Below are positions 1 through 8,933 of a stretch of 64,000 nt of DNA, piece by piece. The stretch is from JAEWSN01 sp942493335 (GTDB lineage: Bacteria > Bacillota > Clostridia > DSM-8532): NCBI GenBank assembly GCA_942493335.1, contig OW818693.1, positions 2,108,001 through 2,172,000 on the forward strand. Reading direction: 5' to 3'. The notes beneath the pieces are model-generated. The model saw only the letters and a list, made by a program, of their open reading frames with translations. It did no database searches and was not told the origin of the DNA. Both the position numbers and the translations under genes were made by a program. The number at the start of each line of letters is the position of its first letter. Position 1 is the stretch's first letter.

Positions 1-1
1 C

Positions 2-1279
2 ATCACCGACCTGTTCGGAACCATGCAATCCTCCCAGGTCAAGCAGATCATCGACTCCACCGAAGGCCGCGCCATGACGAACGCGTCCTACGACGGCCGC
101 ATGGTCTCCCTGCCGAACCTGACCGCCGACCCGGACGGCGTCCATACCACGTGGATCCGCAAGGACTGGCTCGACAAGCTCGGCCTGCCGATCCCGAAGA
201 CTGTTGCCGACATCGAGAAGACCGCCAAGGCTTTCCTTGACGCGAAACTTGCAGGCGACAAGACCATCGGCATCGCCGGCCCCTCCAAGAACACCTATCC
301 CTACTGCACGTTCCTGACCTCCTCCAACAACATGGGCGGTTTTGATCCCGTGTTCCAGGCGTTCGACGCTTACCCGGGCTACTGGGTCAAGGATGGCGAA
401 ACCGTCACCTACGGAACCATCGCTCCCAATACCAAGAAGACGCTGCAGAAACTGGCCGACTGGTACAAGGCCGGACTCATCGATCCTGAAATGGGCACCC
501 GTGACAACGTGGGCGACCCGATCAACGCCAACAGCACCGGTATCTTCTTTGGTCCGTGGTGGAACGGCGGATACGGCAACGGTGACTCCTTCAAGAACGA
601 CCCCACCGCCAACTGGCAGGCCTACCCCCTGTTCACGGATGACGGCAAGTGGAACGTCCACATGAAGACCACCGGCTCCTCCTACACCCTCATCAGCAAG
701 AACGCTTCCGAAGACGCTGCCAAGGCCATTCTGGTCATGAACAACGCCCTCGTGCGTGATGAAGCCACCTTCGACATTTCCGTCGCCATCGGCTGGTACC
801 CCCTCCGCAACGTCATGGCTGCCGCCGACGAAGTGGAATACGAATACATCGAGCTCATGAAGGTCCTGAAGGGTGAAACCAAGCCCGAAGACTACAACAA
901 CCCGATGAGCCCGTACAAACTCATCTACGCCGATGCCAAGATCGTCAAGGACACCATTGTGAAGGGTCCCTATGATGATCTGAGTGTCGCCAACTTCGAC
1001 CAGGCCAAGAACTTCGGTTCCTTCCAGCGCATGTACTCCATCATGATCGGCGACCGTCCGTTCTCCACCGTTCCCGTCGACAAGAAGGTTTACAGCGCCA
1101 CCTATTCCCAGACCCCGACCATGGAGACCAAGTGGGCCAACCTGAAGAAGCTTGAAGATGAAACCATCCTCAAGATCATCGTCGGCCAGGCTCCCGTGGA
1201 TTCCTTCGACCAGTTCGTCACCGACTGGAAATCCCAGGGCGGCGACGAAATCACCGCTGAAGTCCAGGCTCTGAAGTAA
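2..1279 (+). CDS. Sugar ABC transporter extracellular solute-binding protein, C-terminal part
   Basis: The reading frame is already open at the window edge, so the start, signal peptide and lipobox lie upstream; about 425 residues are visible. It should be the lipid-anchored receptor that captures an oligosaccharide outside the membrane and hands it to the two permeases downstream. The tryptophan-rich segment IFFGPWWNGGYG and the early RKDWLDKLGL are typical of the large (about 500-residue) family 1 binding proteins paired with LplB/YtcP-type permeases in Bacillota. No ATPase gene follows, which is usual for these importers because they share an MsmX-type ATPase encoded elsewhere. The substrate cannot be read from the sequence. 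Confidence 0.88.
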   Translation: MTDLFGTMQSSQVKQIIDSTEGRAMTNASYDGRMVSLPNLTADPDGVHTTWIRKDWLDKLGLPIPKTVADIEKTAKAFLDAKLAGDKTIGIAGPSKNTYPYCTFLTSSNNMGGFDPVFQAFDAYPGYWVKDGETVTYGTIAPNTKKTLQKLADWYKAGLIDPEMGTRDNVGDPINANSTGIFFGPWWNGGYGNGDSFKNDPTANWQAYPLFTDDGKWNVHMKTTGSSYTLISKNASEDAAKAILVMNNALVRDEATFDISVAIGWYPLRNVMAAADEVEYEYIELMKVLKGETKPEDYNNPMSPYKLIYADAKIVKDTIVKGPYDDLSVANFDQAKNFGSFQRMYSIMIGDRPFSTVPVDKKVYSATYSQTPTMETKWANLKKLEDETILKIIVGQAPVDSFDQFVTDWKSQGGDEITAEVQALK

Positions 1280-1395
1280 GGTGCCGGAAAGGAATTACGT
1301 GCTCTTTTTCGGAAAAGAACGGCGGGTTTGGCCATTGTTTTCTGAAATTCATAGAGCAGGTTATTCCTTTCCAAGCAAAGTCTTCAAACCAATGG

Positions 1396-1488
1396 AGACG
1401 CCGAACGCCTGATATCCTGCAAAAGCCCGCAGCAACGCGGGCTTTTGCTCAACTGACGGACATGCTGCCGGACAGGCGTTCGGCGTCT
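1396..1488 (+). terminator. Nested inverted repeats between binding protein and permease
   Basis: Two perfect inverted repeats are nested. The outer arms are 1396-1411 and 1473-1488 (16 bp, one G-T pair possible beyond). The inner arms are 1419-1430 and 1437-1448 (12 bp, loop AGCAAC). The inner hairpin has T's only inside its right arm; the outer one is followed by TTCTCTC. The position after the receptor gene suggests partial termination or mRNA 3' end protection, which would let the receptor be made in excess of the permeases. That role is inference. Confidence 0.7.
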
Positions 1489-1525
1489 TTCTCTCAAATA
1501 TCAAACGGGAATGGAGTTGCACGGC

Positions 1526-2416
1526 ATGAAAACTTCGGGTTTCAAGAAACATTATCTCCTGATGCTGCTGCCAGGGATGCTTTGGCTGGTGATGTTCAAC
1601 ATCGTTCCCATGTTCGGTGTCGTCATGGCCTTCAAGAACTTCAATCCCGGCAAGGGCATCTGGGGTTCTCCCTGGGTAGGCCTCGAAAACTTTAAGTACA
1701 TGTTCGAACTCAACGATTCCTGGATGGTCATCCGGAACACGCTTATCATCGCAGTTGGCAAAATTGTCCTCAACCTGCTTGTCCCGTTGATTTTTGCTCT
1801 GCTTCTCAATGAAATCCAGAACATGAAGTTCAAAAAATACATCCAGACCATCGTCTACCTGCCCCACTTTCTTTCCTGGGTCATCATGGCCACCATCGTC
1901 ATCGGTATCTTCGGATACAAAGGCGTCATCAACCACCTCATCGGCTTGATGGGCGTCGACCCGAAACTGTTCCTTGCCGACGCAAAGATCTTCCAGGGCC
2001 TGGTCATCGGCACGGACGTCTGGAAGGAATTCGGTTATAATGCCGTCATCTTCCTTGCGACCCTCGCCGGCATCAGCCCAAGCCTCTATGAAGCGGCCGC
2101 CATCGACGGCGCAAACCGCTGGCACATGACCTGGCACATCACGCTGCCCTCCATCGCGCACGTCGTTGTCCTGCTGGGCGTCCTGAGTCTCGGCAACGTG
2201 CTCAATGCCGGGTTCGATCAGATTTACAACATGTACAATCCGCTCGTCTATTCGACCGGCGACATCCTTGACACCTGGGTGTACCGCCTGGGCCTGCAGA
2301 GCCTGCAGTTCTCCCTCGCAACCGCTGCCGGCCTGTTCAAGTCCGCGATCAGCTTCGTCCTGATCGTCGTCTCCTACGCGCTGGCATACAAGTACGCCGA
2401 TTATACGGTGTTTTAA
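1526..2416 (+). CDS. Sugar ABC transporter permease, LplB-type
   Basis: Integral membrane protein of 296 residues with about six hydrophobic segments, first of the two channel subunits of the importer. The cytoplasmic coupling loop is visible as EAAAIDGANRW, the EAA motif that contacts the ATPase. I place the start at 1526 (MKTSGFKKHYLL) because GGAG at 1513-1516 sits nine bases upstream; an in-frame ATG at 1511 lacks a usable ribosome binding site. Length and N-terminus (KKHYLLMLLPGMLWLV) fit the LplB/YteP family. The next permease starts 12 bases downstream, so they are co-transcribed. Confidence 0.9.
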   Translation: MKTSGFKKHYLLMLLPGMLWLVMFNIVPMFGVVMAFKNFNPGKGIWGSPWVGLENFKYMFELNDSWMVIRNTLIIAVGKIVLNLLVPLIFALLLNEIQNMKFKKYIQTIVYLPHFLSWVIMATIVIGIFGYKGVINHLIGLMGVDPKLFLADAKIFQGLVIGTDVWKEFGYNAVIFLATLAGISPSLYEAAAIDGANRWHMTWHITLPSIAHVVVLLGVLSLGNVLNAGFDQIYNMYNPLVYSTGDILDTWVYRLGLQSLQFSLATAAGLFKSAISFVLIVVSYALAYKYADYTVF

Positions 2417-2428
2417 GGAGTTGAGGTC

Positions 2429-3313
2429 ATGATAAGAAGCAAAACCACATCCTCGCGGATCTTCGATGTCCTCAACGTGGCCATCCTCGTCATTCTGACG
2501 CTGTCCTGCCTGTATCCGCTGTGGTACACGTTTTGCGTGTCCATTTCGGACAAGGCCGCCGCGAATGCGGGCCTGGTCACCCTTTGGCCCATCGGCTTCT
2601 CGCTGTCCTCCTACAAGGAAATCGTCGGAGACATGAAGTTTTTCAATTCCTTCTGGATCTCCATCCAGCGCACCGTCGGCGGAACAGTCCTCTCCATGCT
2701 TGTCATGGTGCTCATGGCATATCCGCTCTCGAAGAACACCCGGGACTTCAAGGAACGCAACATCTTCATGTGGATCCTGGTGTTCTGCATGCTGTTCAGC
2801 GGCGGTCTGATTCCCTGGTACCTGACGATGCAGAAGTACGGACTCATCAACAAGCTGACTGCCCTCATCGTAGGCGGTGGCCTGCCGGTCTTCAATGTCA
2901 TCCTCATCATGAACTACTTCAAGAACATCCCGAAGGACCTCGAGGAAGCGGCCGTCGTAGACGGCGCTGGCCCCTGGCGCGTCCTGTTCCAGATCTTCCT
3001 GCCCGTATCCATGCCGGTTCTCGCCACCGTCGCGCTGTTCACGAGCGTGTACCACTGGAATGAATTCTTCAACGGTCTCGTGCTCATGAGCCGGGCCGAC
3101 AAGTATCCGCTCCAGACCTATATCCAGCAGCTTGTGGTCAACATGCCGTCCGCGAACCTGACGCCGGACCAGTACAAAAAGCTGGCCGAACTCTCCAACA
3201 AGACACTGAACGCCGCAAAGGTCTTCATCGCCATGATTCCGATGCTGGTCGTGTATCCGTTCCTGCAGAAATACTTCATCTCCGGCATCATGATCGGCGC
3301 CGTGAAGGAGTAG
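2429..3313 (+). CDS. Sugar ABC transporter permease, YtcP/LplC-type
   Basis: Second channel subunit, 294 residues, about six membrane segments. The EAA loop reads EEAAVVDGAGPW, followed by FQIFLPVSMPV. The N-terminal MIRSKTTSSRIFDVLNVAIL and the C-terminal FLQKYFISGIMIGAVKE are characteristic of the carbohydrate permease family that pairs with LplB. The start is preceded by GGAG in TAAGGAGTTGAGGTC. The gene closes the importer operon; a strong hairpin follows. Substrate unknown; a plant or host-derived oligosaccharide would fit the nearby sugar genes but is inference. Confidence 0.9.
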   Translation: MIRSKTTSSRIFDVLNVAILVILTLSCLYPLWYTFCVSISDKAAANAGLVTLWPIGFSLSSYKEIVGDMKFFNSFWISIQRTVGGTVLSMLVMVLMAYPLSKNTRDFKERNIFMWILVFCMLFSGGLIPWYLTMQKYGLINKLTALIVGGGLPVFNVILIMNYFKNIPKDLEEAAVVDGAGPWRVLFQIFLPVSMPVLATVALFTSVYHWNEFFNGLVLMSRADKYPLQTYIQQLVVNMPSANLTPDQYKKLAELSNKTLNAAKVFIAMIPMLVVYPFLQKYFISGIMIGAVKE

Positions 3314-3439
3314 GAACGATGACAGGATGTTCAGGAGCCTCTTGATTCGTGAATCCAGTCCCCCGCGTGAAGATAACAGATTCCAAATTACAGAATACAA
3401 ATTCCGGATTTCCTTTCTTTCAATTATACAATCATTCGA

Positions 3440-3473
3440 CAAGGCTGCCGTCCGATCATGGACGGCAGCCTTG
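3440..3473 (+). terminator. Terminator of the sugar importer operon
   Basis: A perfect 14-bp inverted repeat (3440-3453 with 3460-3473, loop GATCAT) lies 127 bases after the permease stop. The T-tract is weak (TGCTTGTC), so it may also act as a 3' stabilising hairpin. Confidence 0.6.
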
Positions 3474-3559
3474 TGCTTGTCACACAGAAATCCCCATGTT
3501 ATCGTTACATGGAGACCGGCCTCCAACCAATCGCAGGGTCTGAAACAGGAGTGTGAATC

Positions 3560-4300
3560 TTGGACAGAATCGCCATCCTATCCGATATCCACGGAAATCT
3601 GACCGCTCTGGAAACCGCACTGGCGGACATTGCGGAAAAAGGCATCACACGCATCTTCTGCCTCGGAGATCTTGTTGGAAAAGGACCCCACCCGGCGGAA
3701 TGCACCGACCGGATCCTTTCCAGCTGCGAGTCTGTCGTGAAAGGGAATTGGGATCATCTTGCCACCGTTTGGAAGGATCGTTCCTTCATGCAGTGGCATC
3801 GGGCACAACTCGGTCAGGAACGGATCGAGCGGCTTTTCAATTTGCCTGTATATCTTGAATTCCGGATGAGCGGCCGGTTGATCCGCCTGTGCCATGCTTC
3901 CCCACATGATTTATTTCATCGGGTTTTCATGCATACGGAGGAACACGAACGACTGAAACTGTTCGCTCCGACGGAAACACTGGACGAGGTTGCGGATGTA
4001 CTCGGGTACGGTGACATCCACGGCGCCTATGTCGAGCACTTCGTCGGCCCGCAGCGCGGCAAGGTCATCTTCAACGCCGGCAGTGTGGGGAATCCGCTGG
4101 AGATCCCGCAGGCTTCGTATGCAATTCTCGAAGGTGCGTATGGCGCGACGGAACAGAAAGCCTTCACCATTTCCCTCTGCCGTATCCCCTATGACATAGA
4201 GGCCGCGGTCCGCCATGCGGAAGCCAGCGACATGCCGCATCTGGAAGAGTACATCAGTGAATTGCGCACAGGAATCTACCGGCAAAGGGATTTTCGGTGA
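3560..4300 (+). CDS. Calcineurin-like metallophosphoesterase
   Basis: Predicted cytoplasmic metal-dependent phosphoesterase of 246 residues. Metal-binding blocks are in order: SDIHGN near residue 8, GDLVGKGP near 36, GNWDH near 62 (a W where many relatives have H or C), LCHASPHD near 112 and YGDIHGAYVEH near 152, which replaces the usual GHTH. Family members hydrolyse phosphodiesters or phosphomonoesters; the substrate here cannot be deduced. The start is TTG at 3560, supported by AGGAG at 3547-3551 with eight-base spacing; no closer ATG fits. It stands alone, between an importer operon and a CYTH gene. Confidence 0.82.
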   Translation: MDRIAILSDIHGNLTALETALADIAEKGITRIFCLGDLVGKGPHPAECTDRILSSCESVVKGNWDHLATVWKDRSFMQWHRAQLGQERIERLFNLPVYLEFRMSGRLIRLCHASPHDLFHRVFMHTEEHERLKLFAPTETLDEVADVLGYGDIHGAYVEHFVGPQRGKVIFNAGSVGNPLEIPQASYAILEGAYGATEQKAFTISLCRIPYDIEAAVRHAEASDMPHLEEYISELRTGIYRQRDFR

Positions 4301-4386
4301 AGGTATCCAGTTCTGCGCAATCTGTACTTTTCGTTACATAGGAAAAATAAAGGGAACCATTGCCTGTCATCAGGACGGAGATGAAA

Positions 4387-4863
4387 ATGCCAATAGAAAT
4401 CGAACGGAAGTTCCTTGTCCTCTCGGATGAATATCGGAAAGATGCTTCAAGCAGCCTGTATCGACAGGGATACATCCTGAACAGCCGTGAGAAGTGCGTT
4501 CGTATCCGGGTTTGCGACGGCAGGGGATATTTGACGATCAAGGGCATCACCGAACGGGTGACGCGAACGGAATTCGAATACGAAATCCCGCTGGAGGAGG
4601 CCAACACAATGCTGGACCTTCTTTGCGGCGGCGAAATTCTTGAAAAGGATCGCCACATCCTGACTTACGGCGGGTTCCGTTGGGAAGTGGACGAGTTTTA
4701 TGGCGACAACGAAGGTCTCGTGGTCGCCGAAATCGAATTGGCGGACGAAAAGACCGAGTTTCCCAGACCGGACTGGCTGGGTATGGAAGTCAGCAATGAT
4801 CCTCGCTATTACAACAACAATCTGCTGACATGCCCTTTCTGTTCCTGGAAGGATGCGGATTGA
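4387..4863 (+). CDS. CYTH domain protein (triphosphate tunnel metalloenzyme)
   Basis: A 158-residue single-domain protein. The N-terminus MPIEIERKFLV carries the ExExK signature (E-I-E-R-K) of the CYTH/triphosphate tunnel fold, and basic/acidic pairs such as CVRIRVCDG, YLTIKG and EFEYEIP follow in the expected alternating strands. CYTH proteins hydrolyse inorganic triphosphate or thiamine triphosphate, or more rarely make cAMP; a short stand-alone form is most often a tripolyphosphatase. The start at 4387 is chosen because GGAG at 4377-4380 is six bases upstream and the ExExK motif must be near the N-terminus. It converges on the next gene with a 6-bp gap. Confidence 0.85.
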   Translation: MPIEIERKFLVLSDEYRKDASSSLYRQGYILNSREKCVRIRVCDGRGYLTIKGITERVTRTEFEYEIPLEEANTMLDLLCGGEILEKDRHILTYGGFRWEVDEFYGDNEGLVVAEIELADEKTEFPRPDWLGMEVSNDPRYYNNNLLTCPFCSWKDAD

Positions 4864-4869
4864 TATTTT

Positions 4870-5943
4870 TCAGACCGGTTCCCGCGCACACGGCACCAAA
4901 TCGATCAGCCGCTGCCCGTTTTGCGTGATCCAGTCATGCCGCTCCCCTGCCATTCCGAGGAACATCCGGACATGTTCGAGCGAATCCACACCATCCCGCC
5001 ACCGATTCAGAAAATGGATGAACACATCCACTTTCCGCAGTTGCACGAGCAGCGGAAGCAGTTCCGCCTCCGCCCGACTCAGCGGGACCTGTTCGGAAAA
5101 TCCCAGGATGAGCGCGGCCATATTGGCCCAGTCGCCTTCCGTGAGCATTTCCGCCCCCTCCGAATCCGGCATCGCCTCGGACAGACTGACAGCCAATTCC
5201 ATGACCCGCAGATCCCAGGCGACGAACTCGAAATCCAGAAAGGCACTGATCCGATTGTCAGGACCCGCCAACACGTTCGACGCGTTGAGATCCCCATGGA
5301 TCAGCTGATGCGGCAAGGAAGCAATCACCGGCAACAATTGGTGCAGCGTTTCCAAATCCTCCGCAACCTTTTCCAGGTCTACGCGCAAATCCGACAAACC
5401 GCTATCCGCCTGCAGGCATGGCTTGAGGACGGTTTCCCGGATTTCCTCAGAAGTCGGCAGCGCAAGCTCGTAGCAAGCCCGGTAAATAGGCTCGTGATCA
5501 GGCCTCAGTTCTTTCAGCAGACGGGAAAGCGCACCGGTCGCCCGGCCGAAATCAAGATAATCCTCCGCAGTCCGTAGCCGGGGATTGCTGCCCTCCCGAT
5601 AGTGAAACAACACAGCCAGCTTTCCTTCCGGCGTACGTACCATCGTGGAGCCGTCCATGGCCTGAACGGGATGGGGAACCGGCAGGGACGAATGACCCGG
5701 CACACCGGCCGTATGGTTTGCTTCCACCTGTTCCCGCAACCCGGACAAAACATGATGCTCATATGCAACCTTGTCCGCATCCCGATGGGTCTCGTAGACG
5801 CGCAGGACATATTGGCCCTCTCCGGTTCGGACATAACGGGTCGTATTGTTCATCCCGCTCGCGCCAGTCCGCACGTGCCAGACGGTTTGGGGAAAATATT
5901 GCTGGAGAATGGCATCGAATTCCGTTCCTTGACCCATGACCAT
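4870..5943 (-). CDS. Phosphotransferase (APH/homoserine kinase II-like small-molecule kinase)
   Basis: A 357-residue protein kinase-like small-molecule kinase. The catalytic loop is LIHGDLNASNVL (Brenner motif HGDxxxxN), followed by the metal-binding FLDFEF. The N-lobe includes TTRYVRTGEGQYVLRVYE. Homologues phosphorylate aminoglycosides, homoserine, methylthioribose or sugar-like hydroxyls. The sequence does not resemble a known resistance APH closely enough to name a substrate. The ribosome binding site AAGGAG lies just upstream of ATG at 5943; ATG 5937 is an alternative. Transcribed opposite to both neighbours. Confidence 0.8.
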   Translation of the reverse strand: MVMGQGTEFDAILQQYFPQTVWHVRTGASGMNNTTRYVRTGEGQYVLRVYETHRDADKVAYEHHVLSGLREQVEANHTAGVPGHSSLPVPHPVQAMDGSTMVRTPEGKLAVLFHYREGSNPRLRTAEDYLDFGRATGALSRLLKELRPDHEPIYRACYELALPTSEEIRETVLKPCLQADSGLSDLRVDLEKVAEDLETLHQLLPVIASLPHQLIHGDLNASNVLAGPDNRISAFLDFEFVAWDLRVMELAVSLSEAMPDSEGAEMLTEGDWANMAALILGFSEQVPLSRAEAELLPLLVQLRKVDVFIHFLNRWRDGVDSLEHVRMFLGMAGERHDWITQNGQRLIDLVPCAREPV

Positions 5944-6189
5944 TCAACTCCTTCCAAACTTGTGACCGAACATGCATCCGAACCATTGCGCGGCGATGAC
6001 CGTCGAAATCAGCTGGACTTGCTCCACCTGCCACGATATCATAAAGGCGTTCCAAAAGCACATCCTGGGCGGAGTGTGCCTGAGATGCTCCTTTGGGAAA
6101 CCGCGGATTTGCCTGGACCGGCGCCTGATCCGGAATAGATTTTCCCGTACCTTAAGGGATCCGCTTCGCCCTCGGTAAAGGAGACGTGA

Positions 6190-6681
6190 ATGGAAGTTTT
6201 TGAAAAGGCCACGGCAGCAGATGCCGAAACGATTTTCACCCTATACCAAACCGCCGCTGTGTCCGGTCGGGAAAATGGCAGCTCCGACTGGGATGACAGC
6301 TACCCAACCCGTGAAATCCTGAAGGAGGACCTGAATCAGGAGCGCCTCTATGTCTTGTGGGAAAACGGGGAGTTGCTCGCTGCGATCAGCCTGATGGAAT
6401 CGGATGATCTGGACGAAGAACCACTCGGCTGGACCGAGGTGAAGTCCTGTGTGCCAGTACGGCTTTGTGTTTCCCCAACGCGCCAATGTCAGGGTATCGG
6501 CGGGCGTATGATGACCCTGCTCACTGAAACGGTAAAAAGAAAAGGTTATGCCGCCATACGCCTTCTTGCCGCCAAGGAAAATCTCGCAGCCAACAGACTG
6601 TACGAACGGATGGGGTTCTGCCGAATGGGGGAAGTTCATCTGTATGATACGGATTTTTACGCATATGAGCGATTACTATAA
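6190..6681 (+). CDS. GNAT family N-acetyltransferase
   Basis: A 163-residue acetyltransferase. The acetyl-CoA pyrophosphate loop is visible as TRQCQGIGGRMM (Q/RxxGxG/A), preceded by the strand VPVRLCVSP and followed by the characteristic NLAANRLYERMGF. The acceptor is unknown. The start is supported by AAAGGAG at 6176-6182. The gene converges on the next GNAT gene and the two stop codons overlap by six bases (6676-6681). About 245 bases of featureless sequence separate it from the upstream kinase. Confidence 0.82.
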   Translation: MEVFEKATAADAETIFTLYQTAAVSGRENGSSDWDDSYPTREILKEDLNQERLYVLWENGELLAAISLMESDDLDEEPLGWTEVKSCVPVRLCVSPTRQCQGIGGRMMTLLTETVKRKGYAAIRLLAAKENLAANRLYERMGFCRMGEVHLYDTDFYAYERLL

Positions 6682-7227
6682 TCGTCTGTATTGCACCAAA
6701 TCCACCCGATATTCCACCAGATCCAGCTCCACCCCGCCTGCGCTCGTCTCGCGGAATTCCCGGACAATGGCACCGCCATGATGTTCCGGAATCCTTCGGC
6801 TTGCGAAATTGCGTCGATCCACCGGATACACGAGACTCCTGCAGGGCAGGTTTTTCGCCGCCCACAAGATCAACGCCGACACGGCCTCCAAGCCATACCC
6901 ATGTCCATGTGCGCCTTTCTTGATCCAGATGCCAAGCTCGGGTTCCTCCTTGACCAACTGGTGGACACCGCCGCAGCCAAGGAAATCGCCTGTTTCCTTC
7001 TCCCGGATGACGATTTGCAGGTTCGTACCAGCTTCGTTCGTTTCCATGGATTTTTGGATGAAGGCTTCGATTTCAGAGATATCATCCGCCGCTTTCGGGT
7101 ACATGTAGGTGGTGATTTCGGAGGTGAACTCCCGGTAGATCTCTGCCGCATCCCGCATGGAGATGGGCTTTATCACTACATGATCCGAGACGATTTCAAA
7201 GAAGTCTTCCGGTATGTTTCCGTACAT
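6676..7227 (-). CDS. GNAT family N-acetyltransferase, RimJ/RimL-type
   Basis: A 183-residue acetyltransferase with the RimJ/RimL layout: N-terminal VIKPISMRDAAEIYREF, ETGDFLGCGGVHQL, GIWIKKGAHGHGYGLEAV (acetyl-CoA binding) and the final VDRRNFASRRIPEHHGG, a variant of the usual NxxSRRIxEKLGG. Substrate could be a ribosomal protein N-terminus or a small amine. I start at 7227 because GGAGG (7236-7240) precedes it at good spacing; the frame continues open upstream but without a start signal. It lies downstream of the ABC exporter genes on the same strand and may be their last operon member (20-bp gap). Confidence 0.8.
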   Translation of the reverse strand: MYGNIPEDFFEIVSDHVVIKPISMRDAAEIYREFTSEITTYMYPKAADDISEIEAFIQKSMETNEAGTNLQIVIREKETGDFLGCGGVHQLVKEEPELGIWIKKGAHGHGYGLEAVSALILWAAKNLPCRSLVYPVDRRNFASRRIPEHHGGAIVREFRETSAGGVELDLVEYRVDLVQYRRL

Positions 7228-7247
7228 GGCCTTATCCTCCCTCGCTC

Positions 7248-8048
7248 CTACATTCTCGCTCCCATCCGGTTCCCGGATGCATACCTTTTCAATCCAGCCT
7301 TGAAAACCTGTCTGGCCAGAAGGACCGCAACGATATCCAAAGCGAACACCCCCAGGCACACCGGCAGGTTGAAGTGCTGAATGACCTTGTAGGGGATGAA
7401 TACCACAAAGGCTGTCGGCAAGACTGTATAAATGATCCACTTCACCCCCGGACGGAAAATGCTCTCCGGGTACAGGGAGAAGTTCAGCATGAACTCTGTG
7501 ACCAGCCGCGTCACGCCCGACGAATCCCCCCAGAAGAACACCAGTGCATCCACCGTCGAGAGAACCGCACCCAACAGCAGCGCACCCCCGACCGTAAACA
7601 AGAGGAACAGGAGCCACTTCAGGGGATGCAGCCCGGAAATCCCGATGAACAGCAGGACTGCGTACCCGAAGTCACCCCAGGCCGAGAAGTTCATGCGCGC
7701 GGTATGCGCATGGATGTATGGATCCCGCGGCTGAAGAAGAAAAATGTCCAGTTCCCCGCTTTGAACCAGCGCATTCATTTTTCTCACATTTCCAAAGAAG
7801 ATGTGAAGGAAGCCGAACGTGGAGGCGGAGAGAGCCCAGATGGACATGACATCCCGGAACCCATACCCACCGAGGCTGCTGGACTGCTGAAAGACCATCC
7901 ACCAGAAGAAGAGGAAAAACACGTCATTGATGGCCATCCCGACGGCCTGCATCAGGAAACTGACACGATATTCCATGGCCGAGGCCAGATTGGTGCGAAA
8001 ATAATCCCAGATCAGCCGCAGATGCGGCAGAACACTTTGTTTCAGCAT
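7248..8048 (-). CDS. ABC-2 exporter permease, DUF990 family (second subunit)
   Basis: A 266-residue membrane protein with six predicted hydrophobic segments. The early sequence LRLIWDYFRTNLASAMEYR followed by SFLMQAVGMAINDV is typical of the DUF990 permeases that pair with a daunorubicin-resistance-type ATPase. FFLFFWWMVFQQ marks the second membrane helix. It should form half of the export channel with the neighbouring permease. The ribosome binding site AAAGGAGGAAACC precedes ATG at 8048. A 90-base gap separates it from the first permease gene. The exported substrate is unknown. Confidence 0.85.
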   Translation of the reverse strand: MLKQSVLPHLRLIWDYFRTNLASAMEYRVSFLMQAVGMAINDVFFLFFWWMVFQQSSSLGGYGFRDVMSIWALSASTFGFLHIFFGNVRKMNALVQSGELDIFLLQPRDPYIHAHTARMNFSAWGDFGYAVLLFIGISGLHPLKWLLFLLFTVGGALLLGAVLSTVDALVFFWGDSSGVTRLVTEFMLNFSLYPESIFRPGVKWIIYTVLPTAFVVFIPYKVIQHFNLPVCLGVFALDIVAVLLARQVFKAGLKRYASGNRMGARM

Positions 8049-8138
8049 GGTTTCCTCCTTTTTCCTACATTATCCTGTACTATGCGAGCGCTTTCCTTCG
8101 CTCCGGTAACCTACATGAAGTATCGCACAGACAGCGGT

Positions 8139-8933
8139 TCATCCACCGTTTGCGTTTACCATTCCGGCGCCTTTGCGGTACACGGCCTGCGCAAGGGCGA
8201 ACAGCAGCACGCCGAACATCAGCTGGCCCGGCAGCAGCCAGGCCGCTTCTGTCCAGGAGAAGGACGAAGTCAGGCGTGCCGGCGCATACATCATGTACGG
8301 ATAGGGCAGGAATACGGCAATCCCATGAAGCCAGGACGGCAGCATTTCCAGCGGGAGAAACAAACCCAGCATGAAAGCAAGCTTCTGGGAAATCCACCAG
8401 AACGCAGAGTTGTCCTCCGTCCAGAAAGCTGTCACCCCAATCAAAGCTTCCATTGAAAGGCACAGGAACAGACCCAGCAGGACGGACAGAATCATGAACG
8501 GCAGATGCACCAGACTGAATCCTTCCAGCGGTCCGACCAGAACCAGGGCAGTCAGGCACCCCACGGACGTGTTGATGGCCAACCGCAGCACAAGCTGACC
8601 GAACGCATCCGCGAACAGGCTGGTCAGGTACTGATAGGGGCGAAGGAGCTGGATGGCCACATCCCCGGAACGAATGTCGTTGTTGAGACGCTCAAGGATG
8701 TCGCTCCGGGTCAGGGTCACGATTTCAGCCACCGTGTAATACCACAGAAGCCGGTTGATACTGTATCCCGCCACAAGACCCCGTTCCCCGGCCACCTTCT
8801 CCCACAGCTGCAGGAACATGAACAGGATGAGGCAGAAGAACAGGGAACCGAACAGCAGATTGCGGGTGTAGACCGTGCTGTTCTGCATGGCGACACGCGC
8901 CACAGCGGCATATTTGCGAAAAAACCGCTTCAT
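8139..8933 (-). CDS. ABC-2 exporter permease, DUF990 family (first subunit)
   Basis: A 264-residue, six-helix membrane protein starting MKRFFRKYAAVARVAMQNS. TRNLLFGSLFFCLILFMFL forms the first membrane segment, and the loop TLTRSDILERLNNDIRSGDV matches the conserved cytoplasmic segment of the family. The start codon overlaps the stop of the ATPase gene by four bases (ATGA), so translation is coupled. With the ATPase and the second permease it makes an exporter for lipids, a drug or a peptide; the substrate is not evident. Confidence 0.85.
   Translation of the reverse strand: MKRFFRKYAAVARVAMQNSTVYTRNLLFGSLFFCLILFMFLQLWEKVAGERGLVAGYSINRLLWYYTVAEIVTLTRSDILERLNNDIRSGDVAIQLLRPYQYLTSLFADAFGQLVLRLAINTSVGCLTALVLVGPLEGFSLVHLPFMILSVLLGLFLCLSMEALIGVTAFWTEDNSAFWWISQKLAFMLGLFLPLEMLPSWLHGIAVFLPYPYMMYAPARLTSSFSWTEAAWLLPGQLMFGVLLFALAQAVYRKGAGMVNANGG

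Noticed and set aside
1361..3526. A 721-codon open frame on the minus strand opposite the two sugar permeases.
   Set aside because: It mirrors the strong third-position GC bias of the permease genes, has no ribosome binding site, and its composition (many His, Asp, Gln, Val) is that of an antisense shadow.
5759..6061. A 100-codon minus-strand frame upstream of the kinase gene.
   Set aside because: It overlaps the start of the kinase in another frame and lacks a ribosome binding site or family match.
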